The notes under the pieces were generated by a model. It was not told the origin of the DNA. It worked only from the letters and a program-made list of their open reading frames with translations, and made no database searches. A stretch of DNA of 64,000 nt from Pterois miles (lineage: Eukaryota; Chordata; Actinopteri; Perciformes; Scorpaenidae): NCBI GenBank assembly GCA_947000775.1, contig CAMQGK010000299.1:4167501-4231500 (forward strand), given 5' to 3'. Position 1 is the stretch's first letter. The number at the start of each line of letters is the position of its first letter. Positions 50,966 to 61,583 of this stretch are shown here, one piece after another. A program made the translations under genes and the position numbers.

Positions 50966-53900
50966 CAAAAGTTCTGTGCATTAGGGGTGTAAATCACAAG
51001 TTTCATCACAATACAATATTATATTGATTCTTTGGACAACAATATATTGCTGATATCACAAAATCTGCCACAATACGATTTCAGTTTAATTCAGGGGCCT
51101 CGATAGGATATCTATATGCCCATTTAACACAATCATTTACATTTATATATACTCAAAAAAATCAACCAATAATCAACAAATACAGTTTAAATAAAAAGAA
51201 TAAAATAGATCTTCTGTTGTTCACTATAAAATGGCATATTTCTCATGTTAATCACTGTTTGAATATTTAGAAAGGAGGTGCGCTTGGACAGAAGACATAG
51301 GAAGGAAGGAAGGCATATCTTAAAGATGACAATATGCATCATTACACCCCTACTGCACATAGTACTATACTGAACAAATTATAGCTGCTGAAGAACGCCA
51401 TGATATATGGTCAAAAAGCTCTGGAAAAGGTTAGTAAGTAAACCTTGAATTCAGGATATCACAGATGCAGTCTCGAAAGGCTGCTTCTAAAGTTTAAACT
51501 CATACAACTACATATCTGTCATTTTTAAATTTAAAATAATAAAAAAAAATGAATGAAGTACTGTGTTGTCCATTTGTCAGGTATGGTGTTGGACACTGAA
51601 ACAGCAGCAACAACAAAAACCAATGTGCTTGAATATTAACCAATAAATTTATTGAATTTATATGATATATTATTATTTTAATGTGCCCCTATGTTTGGCA
51701 CGGTTAGCCTGGAGTTCTATGCAGAAGTATGATATGGTCACAATAATAACTACTACTAGTAATAGCACTGTTCTTTATACAACTCTATTACATTAATTTA
51801 AGTATACAGTATGTACCAAAAGCGAGCAGAGTTTTGTATGAAAAATGAGCATTGAAATGTGTATGTCATTTCAAAATGCAGCATGTCGCCAAAACATTTG
51901 TTACCATGCATTTAACAAATACTGCTTGAAAATAATCCAGATCACTTCCATGCATTAATTAATTGGCAAGTCATTTGTCTTTTTTATTTAATATTAATAT
52001 TTTACAATCTCATTTCAGTAGGTTTGTGTTTATTTGATCAAAATATCACCTCTCATTGGCTGTTTTAAAATGAAATTTTGTCACTGATTTGGGTAAGCCC
52101 AATCAAAAACCTTGTTAGTTTACGTACGTACTTGCAGCATATATCATCAATATTAATAAGTATTAAAACTCTAATGAGCTTTAAATGGATGAAAAAAAAA
52201 TATGAGGTATTCAGGTGTTGCATTTTCAACATCTTTTATAATTTCCAATTTATAATTATGCAGGAGACCATTTAATAAGTGCACATATAGCAAAACAGGT
52301 CAAGTTCCAGCTTGATCTTTTCAGAAGCAGGATGATTCATACGAGACGCTCTTCGTCCAAATTCTATATTTAGCTACAAATTAGTTCACCCACGCATGAA
52401 TAAATGAAACATCATACAGTTCTGAATATGTTGGGCTGCTTTATACATTAAGTTTAGTTAAATTTGTGACTGGTGTGCACTAAGCAGCAAAGTAATTCTG
52501 ATATCTTTGTTTATGGTGTTAGAAGTTGTGAAATATAGAGTTTTACAATTGCAGGTAAATGTTAGTCCAGCTGTTGTAGAGCCACAGGGATGCCCTCTTC
52601 TCCTGAGAGTCACATAGCTGAATAGTTGAGAGAACAGTCTTGTCAGTGTAGTCTATTACTCCTTTATTTGCTTGGCTTATGAAGTCAACAAGGAGACTCC
52701 ACATAGTCGTTGTCTAGGCGTGGGTGGAAAGGTGATGTCAGTGAGCGACTGATGATTATAACTCGAGGTGCGAGGCAGTCATCGCGGCGGTGTAAAATGT
52801 TCCAGATGAGCATGGCCGCGGCCATCGTGGCCAGCAGGCAAGCGGCTATGTCCAAGTAGCACGAGTAGGACAAGTGTGTGTAGGGTCCGATCCTGTAGAA
52901 GGTCACCAGTCCAATCACCAGCACAAAACCTGCACAGGAGCAGCAAGAGAAAAGGCTTCGGTCAGTGAAAAAAACTGGCTAAAAAGTGGTCACAGAAAAG
53001 AAAATGTTCTCCAGGCGCTCTTAGGCAGAGCAAGCAGAAACACGTTCTGAAGAATATTTTCTTTCCTGTGGCTTTGTATGTATTTATTTTTCTATTTCTA
53101 GTTTAGCATTTCTTGGATATTCAGAAAGACGTCCTTTAAAATTACTGTAATTTAATGAAGTACGTGCAAGTGAACCTAAAGTGTCCTTGTGAAATCCCAC
53201 ATGCTCACATAGGGGTGCCAAAACTTTTTTTCCCTTAGCGGGTCAAAACTGGAACTTAATGGCGGGCCACAGGCCAAATGCATACACCTATTGTATTGTA
53301 TTAAGATGTAAAATAGTACTTGGATTCCAACTTCACCTAATTAAATATTATTTTAGCTTTTACATGGTTAATGCATTAAAAGCTACCTGCTGAATACAGT
53401 TGGGCTCATTTCCAAAAATATTCAAATACACCATTTTTAGAATAGGCAAAAATAACACATTTATACTGCATGCACCTAAACATCATCATAAAGTGGGCAT
53501 GTCTGTAAAGGGGAGACTCGTGGGTACCCATAGAACCCATTTTCATTCCCATATCTTGAGGTCAGAGGTCAAGGGACCCTTGTGAAAATGGCCATGCCAG
53601 TGTTTCCTCACCTAACTTTGGAGCTTTATTTAGCCTCCTTCCTGATAATTATGACATGGTTGGTATCAATGGATTCCTTAGGTTCTGGTTTCATATGATA
53701 CCAGTATCTTCACTCTAGTTCTTGCCTGCTACAAACCTCCAAAAGAGACTAAATTTAGCCGCGATCGCAGGCAGTCCTGCAGGTCTTTTAATTAAAAAAA
53801 AAAAAAGAATTGCTAGAAACAAATCAAACCTTATGGCAGTCCAACTTTTGGCAGCCTTGTGCTCAAATGTGGACTTCCATCCCTGTAGCCTTGTATTACA

Positions 53901-56900
53901 CAGTTCAGCGGGAGCTCTGTGTGGGGCCTTTGACTTTGGAAATCTGTTTCCTCCACTAGGAAGAACTTCTGAGATCTCAAGATCAAAGTTCTCAGTACCG
54001 TAAAAATATCAGAGCATGAATAAATGCGCGGAAAAGCCTTTGAGATGTTTTATCTCCTGATTTCTTTGATTCACAGTCACTCACGCAACGAGGAACTCCT
54101 GTTTGCATGAGAAGGTAAAAAAAGCCACAGCCTTCAATTCTATGCCGTTTATTTGATCTTTACTTTGTTTTATCTGTGGATGATGATTCACTGTCTCCAA
54201 AGCCTACACCTTTCCTCATTGTTTGGAGGTGTATAGGAAAGCCAACAGCGATCAGTGCTATCCCTCAGTCAAATCCCTCATTCAAGTGTAGTGTGGAGCC
54301 ATGATCTAATAGTTCAACCATGATACATGTCTGAAAATCCCCATCCACAGTGATATAAATACATAGACCAAAAATAATCACTGGAAATATGAATGTTGGT
54401 GCTTTAGGATATGAATCAGTCAGTTTCCTGAAGCAGTCAGCGGCACAAGGGGGGAGTTCATTTGTTTCTCTACGTCTACAGTAAGACGACTGTCATTGTT
54501 GTAAGTGAGGATGTGGATTATGTCTGTGTATCATTGCATGTCTACCACCGTGTGTATGAACGTAACTGTTTGCTCAATCTGTTCGTGTATAACCTGTCTG
54601 GCTCCTTATCCAAGAAAATGAATAATCTCCTGTCCGGGTTCCAGCCAGGGTGGGCTGTGTGAACCTCTTTTTTTGGCAGAGACTTATCTCTCAAACTTCC
54701 TTCCCCTTCTTCCTCTTTCCATCCTTCCTTCCTTCCCTCCTCTCCACACCCTTAGAGGTTAATATATTTGCTGGGCATTTGGCATGATCTGTCGCAGAGA
54801 AAGTTTTATCTTAAGGCCAGGTCTTGGAAATTCATTTTGCTGGTTTGTTTTCCTTCCAGATAGTTGTGTCTTTTTCTTAAAGGGCACATACTTGATTAGA
54901 GTGACTAAATCATGCCTGGATGTTTTGCTCAAACCTTTATCACTCCTTTATTAGCAGGAATCTCTTGAGCCACATATTTCTTAGGGAAAGTTTGCCTCCT
55001 TCCTGAGCTAGATTTAACGTATCAGAATTGAGCTCCACAGTTGCAGTTCCTCAAAATCCAAAGAAACGATAATGTGCGTCTCAGAAGGACATGACCCACA
55101 GTCATGACTTTTGACATGTTAGAGCTGGGTCCATTCAGAAAACACATTCCAGAGTGAAATGACCAATATTGTGCTTTCAGTTTGGACCTGCCAAAACTGC
55201 CGAGATATCACTGAATGGGACTGGATATTGTTATTCCACAGTCTGCTTGCAGTAGCTGAGCATTTTGGCACGTCAGAGAATGAAAACATTCCTGAGAAAA
55301 AGAGTGATGGGTAAAAATATCTCCATTCATTCAGAGCTGAAGCCCATTCACTGAATCTGTGTGGGAGGTCTAAAGAAGGATTGCTGATTTGACTGAATGG
55401 TACAAGCAACCTATTTGCATTTGGAAAATGAGGCTCTTTTAATTGGATATGAATTTTGTAAAGGAATGCCATTATCAGCATATTTTTATAGCCTTTTTTT
55501 CGGATTTTTTAAAATCCCTTTTTCTTATTTAAGATGACTAACTATCATTAATTACTGATGAATCTAACAATTATTTTCCTCTAGGACTGCCCCCTTGTAG
55601 TCGATTGGTTGACCAATTGATAATTTTGCTCTTAGTCAACTAAGATTTCTTTTGTCGATTACTCAATTTTTACACTTTTTCATGTTGAATGACTCATTTT
55701 CAAGAAACTTATGAGCACATCTCTGATTTAAAGATTTTAAGATTTAAAGTGATGCTTTTGTGTGATTCTTTGTGGAGAAACTCAGTTTTACAGATCTGCT
55801 TATTAAATCAACTAGTCGGTCAATAAACTAAAATCGTATGGGTGTTAGTTGGCTAAGAATTTCTTTGGTTGAGGACAGCCATAATTTTCTCTGTTTACTG
55901 ATTCATTATGTAAATTGTAAAATATTTGCCCTTTTCATTTCCTAAAACCTAAGATCATATGCTTGTTTTGTCCGACCAACAGCATAAAGCCCCAAAAATA
56001 TTAACTTTACTATCAGACAAAGGCAAAGAAATACTATGAGACAGAGAATTGTTATAAACCATGCTAGCGTTGCGTCTCTATGGTTGGCAATGCCAGTCTG
56101 GTGGTTGGTCTACCACTTTAGCCCAGAATTGAATATCTCATTACTACTAGATTGATTCCCATGAAATTTTCAAGGTGTCCAAAGTGTGAATCTTAAATGC
56201 TTTGGTGGCTTTTAATCTAGCACCACCACCAGATTACATTTTTTGAGTGAAATATCTCAAAATTATTGGATAATTGCTATGAATTTTGATACAGAGATTC
56301 AGGATGTATAATACACAGATAATGACAATTAACATATTCTACTGTGGATTGACTTAAAACAGTAGTGGGTAGAATGGGAGAATATGTGATTTAAAAAGTA
56401 TTTTTTACACAACTATCACTATATCCTAACAGTAGTGCATGAGACAGGTAATCTGAAAAAATCATGTTCCTCTGTGTCCTCCACTGATCCTAACGGCATC
56501 TACAAGATTCCACAGGCCAGAGGAGAACAACCAATCAGAGCCGAGCTGGAGCCTGACATCTCTGAGCAGCTGTCAATCGCTCACAAACTCCAATCAAACG
56601 GTCAAACCAGGCAGCGCTGATCAAATATGAATCAATATTCTGTTACTGTGATGTCTATTTCTCTCCTCAGATGTTTTCAGGAACATCTTGTAGATACTGT
56701 TTAGCTATAAAATCAGAAAGTTTGTGACCCAGCAGCCATGTTGAGATCAGTTGAGGAAATACCAAGCTCCGCTCACCAGCCGGTTTTTACAGCTTAACAG
56801 TAGACTACATGTACTAGGTGTTTCTGAAAACATGTGAGAAGACAAATAATTAGTCATTACAGTAACAAAATATTGATTCATATTTGATCAGTGCTGCCTA

Positions 56901-59900
56901 GATTGGAGCGCTGATGATTAGTTAGTGAGTGACTGACAGCTGCCTCCGTTGAATGAACAGCCAATAGGAAGGCTCTTTCTGAAATGACCTGTGATAAGCT
57001 TAAGTCTCCTGTCTAGTTTTGTCTATTCTTGTGCTAAGGTTTATATTTTAGATAGTAAAAGATAGTTAAATATATAGAGAAACCACATTGACAAATATTG
57101 GAGTGTAATGACACAAGACTTACTTTACCTCTTCCCACTCAGATTGTTATACTCTTATAAGAATTATACTCATTCTGTTGTTGGTTGGAAGCATCTCATT
57201 TGCCAAGATAGATGTTATCTTATGACTCAGCAGTTTTGTAACTGTACATGCTAAGAGAGTAAAATTGGAAGATGCTGTTTTTCCAGAGAGCATCACTATT
57301 TTTAGATGTTAGGGAAATAGGTGTGTACTGTTTATTATGTTATAGACTGTGACTATTGTTACTAATGCCAAAATTTTGTGTAACAGTCTCATAGGTCATC
57401 ACATCAAAACAGCTATAAATGTCCACCGCCCGTTGGTGCTAATGATTTATGTTTATTTTGCCACTGTCTTTGTTAGTCAACCTTTGGTGGGATGAGTTCC
57501 TGGTTGAGATTTGGCTTGTCTAATATTGGAAAATACTGTAAAGTTGGGTGGGTCTCAATCCTCTCGCCAAGGTCTTCAGATAAAAGCCCTCACCCCTGCT
57601 GCAATATGCGGCGAAGACGCTAACGATGGAGAGGAGTTTCTTTATTTGCTGCTGCTTTTGGACATTTTGTAAACACAGACATAAAAGCTAGGCCAGCTTA
57701 TCTAGAAGGAGGCAATTCCTACCCTGCTGTCTTGTGTACCACAGGACATTTCTCTACCAAAGCACACTGTAAACACAACACATACACAGACCTGCATGCA
57801 CATAATCCCTCCTGCCCGTGCACACACAAACACACGGTCCCTGTTGAAACTGTCTTTCCCGTCCTTTCCCCCCTCCCCTCTTTTTCCTTCTTCAGCTCGG
57901 GGGTTTGCATAACAGGTAGTCACAGACATTTCCTCGTCCTGAGCAGGGATATCCTGGCGCCCGACAGTCGCTCCCTGGCTCGCTGCAGCTCTGGCCCATT
58001 GGACTCTGGACTAAGACTAAATTTAGACCCATAGCAGACCCCCTTCACGCCGCTCTGCCACAATGATACCAACCGGCTGAGCGGCCACACTGCACACAGC
58101 ACAACACACTTCCTCTGTAGGAGCACTGGTTCCAGCCAGCTCTTGATGTGGAACAGTGGGATGGATGGATGGGTGCAGGTTGTGGAGGGCATTTGTTACT
58201 ATGACTGCATTAAGTTAGAGGATGTCCCTCTTTCTGTTTTCTGGTTTCCAAGTTTCGTCTAACAATATAAGGTAGTCGCACACATCCAAAACCAGGACAG
58301 TAGACGACAGCAATGAAAAACACACACGGTAGCTCCCTTTTAGTGAAATGTATTGGCAGATCTTAGTTATCAAGTTATGAGCTGTCAGGTACTTAACTAT
58401 ATTATTAAATGATAAATGTTTGTATATGAATTTTTGTATATATTGTTTTATAGTATGTACTATACCATATACTGTACCACTAGAACTATAATTCTTCTTC
58501 TTTTTAATATAAATGTAACACTACCTTTGATTATATGTGGATACTATGGTATTATGTAACTATCATGTGAGTGTTTACCTTTAAGATGGCGTCTCTGTGT
58601 AGATTTATTAAGTCTGAAGAAGAGCATGTGTTTGAAACATCACTAACTAAGATGAGCCAATAAATTGCTCTAAATGGAGCGACAGTGTGTGTTTTACGTT
58701 GCTGTCTTCTACTGTCCTATGGTCGAGGATGTGTGCGACCACCTTATATTGTTAGATGAAACTAGGAAACCAGAAAACTGAAAGAGGTTGTGCTCAAAAC
58801 GTCACTAAGTAAGATGTACCGATAAATTGCACTTAAAGTGAACTGCAGTGTGCGGACCTTCTTCTGCCTTTTTTATTCCTAGTTTCTTCTCTCTTTGTTG
58901 GCTGGTCTGTTGTTTTATTTGGTTTACTTATACTTTTTTTCTCTCTCCACCAAAATCAGAAAAACCATGGTTTCAGCAAACCATATTTAAATGAAAATGA
59001 TGATGGATGGTACAATAAGTCAGTTATACTGTAGCTTCCACTACTGTGCACTTATCATCATTTGATCTACATTATCTACATTTACGATGGATTTGGACTT
59101 ACATTTTGTTAAAATATTGTCCAGCAGCCATTTTCCAGCAAGTTAATTTTTCCTGAAAACTCAAAGCAAGAGGTGTGCTGCCTTTCACTTGAGTGTCTAC
59201 CTGCAGCATTTGGCTGATCTTCAGTGTTGGAGAGTCGGCCAGTCTAGTGCCCCCTGTGATTTGATCCCCTCTCTTTGGCAGTCTATCAGAGAGCATTAGA
59301 ACTTTACCCTGCAGCATCTGGATTTTTCTCTCTCTGATATCATGTGCATACTTTGTTGGATAAAATGATATTAACATTTATATCAGAAATGCTTCTCTGA
59401 GGCTTGTCTTTCTGCAAAGCAAACAAGTTGTAGAAATGCTGGTACTCACTGGCAAGCTGGAAGAGCGCAGCGATGGCCTCCTCCCACCACTGGGATTCCT
59501 GCCTGATGAACGGCAGCTCCATTAGGCCTAGAAGGAAGATCAGCTGACCGGCAGTCAGGGCCACCGTCGCCATCAGGTTACACGCCCGCATCATGTCAAA
59601 CTGCACTTGAGGGACCAGAGGAAGAGTTGTGTCATTTTTTGTGTTCTGTGATCTACATGCATACGTTAGATGTTAGGTTGAGTCTAAATCAGAGGTCTTG
59701 ATCTTAATACAGCATACATGTGAAGCAAGATGACATTGATTTATGGTGAATGGTGAGGCACGCCTTTGTTAGTAGGCAGTGTTGCCCATTGTGCCCAGTA
59801 AAGTTGGCCAGCAGACCTTCAGCGCTCCCCAGACTTTTTCTTGACTGAAATCTTCTCAATGAAACTGACTTTAGTAGATCATCTATCACAACACTGACTC

Positions 59901-61518
59901 TGCCTGATGACACATCCAGATAGTATTTATAAATATAGTCAGCAACATGATTCCTCAACAACAAGATGCATTTGGCTTTAAAATGAATTGCATACTACAG
60001 TATAAATGATGGCTGGCCGCCATGTGCTACTGTTTACACTCATACATCAGATTGCCAAGCGCTTAGATTGGATTTGTGGATGTTGTACATAATTGTTAAT
60101 CCAGTGAGTTAAGTATTTTATGGTATATTGCTAATCATCTAGCTCCTGGAAATAGAATGAGTTCTTTACTGACTCAGTATTTCATCTGTATAAAAACAAA
60201 AATGACCTGACACCAGTCACAGAAATACCCCTAATACTATTTTTGTTGCTAATGAGAAACTTTACATCTTAGATATATCAATCAGTCAACCAGTCTAATG
60301 AGAAATAAATTAGACATAAATTAGACTTTGAAGTTTGCTAGAAAGCAGGCGTAAATAACATTATTACATTGCGCTTTCAATCAAAACTACTTACGTTTGA
60401 CAGTGCTGCGGGATTCTTGGTAACCTGCATAATCAGAGCCCCATCCCAGGCCTTCACACTGCCTCTGTGTCCCCTGCCCCCGTCTCCCAGCCTGGAGATC
60501 ATCACGGCCCCTTTCCCCACCAGCGGGGCACATCCTCCATAGTCCCACGCTCCGCTTGCGTCCGTCCTCCAGGGCCTGCAGGACCCAGCTGGGAGTGAAG
60601 GCTGCGACATTATTTAGGACTAGGGACAGCAGGGCTACTGCCACCGCTGCCGCCACCAGCCTCTGCACGGCCATGCGACGCCGGGCGCCCGCCACCTCTT
60701 CCCCTCCCTCGAGTCCCTCCACCGACCCCTGATCCTCCGCGGTGTCCTGCACGCTCCCGTGCCTCTCCTCTGGGGCAGCAGCACCAGCAGTGCTCTGGGC
60801 CCCCTGGCTCCTGTCCACCTCCTGCTCCAGCTGTTAGAGAGTTTTGTCCCCAGCTCACGCAGAGGTGGAAAGTACAAGAGTGTTGTCTGGAGGCTTAGCT
60901 AAAGAACATCTCCATTCATCCTCATTCAGGAGTTGGTTGTCGTTGCAGCAGATCCTCAGCCCTCCTCCTCAGACAGCACTGCGGGTACGCAGGGATTAAT
61001 CCAACTGGCACTGAGGTCCATTCCACTGGCTCCGGCTGGCTGCAGCTTGACTCTTGGAAGTTGCTACGTGCTTGATTTTCTTACTCTTTTCCTTCTTCAA
61101 TGTGTTACTTATTGCTCTGGTCTGACTTCTGTGTGTGCAGCTGGCTTCTCTGTGTAGGCAGTAGATTGTTTTTTTTTCTTCTTTGTTTTCCCTTTAGCCA
61201 CTTCACATGATCCTTGCAAGAGTACAGATGCAAATAAGCATAGATTCTCTGAGCTGACTCGTCAGTAGCTTTACTGAAGACTGTCTCTCTACTAGAAGAG
61301 CCCCCACTGCCTGACTGGAACAAGAAGTCCTTTAAAACCCACCTCCTTCTGCTTCTTTCTATCTTTCTCTCTCACCCTCACTCACTGTTTCGCTGCAAAA
61401 ATCCTTGAGGTCAGAGTTGAAATGTGGGGGAGTTGCTGTTCGTCATAGTCCGAGACACCAGTTCGCAATTATAGCAAGCTTTAAACAGACAGCTCCCCTT
61501 TCTTCATGATCACTTTAA

Positions 61519-61583
<65 letters not shown>

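Noticed and set aside
60675..60818. In-frame upstream ATG extending tmem204 by 48 residues
   Set aside because: The extension is Gly/Glu-rich, would bury the first membrane segment away from the N-terminus, and is not in the human protein.
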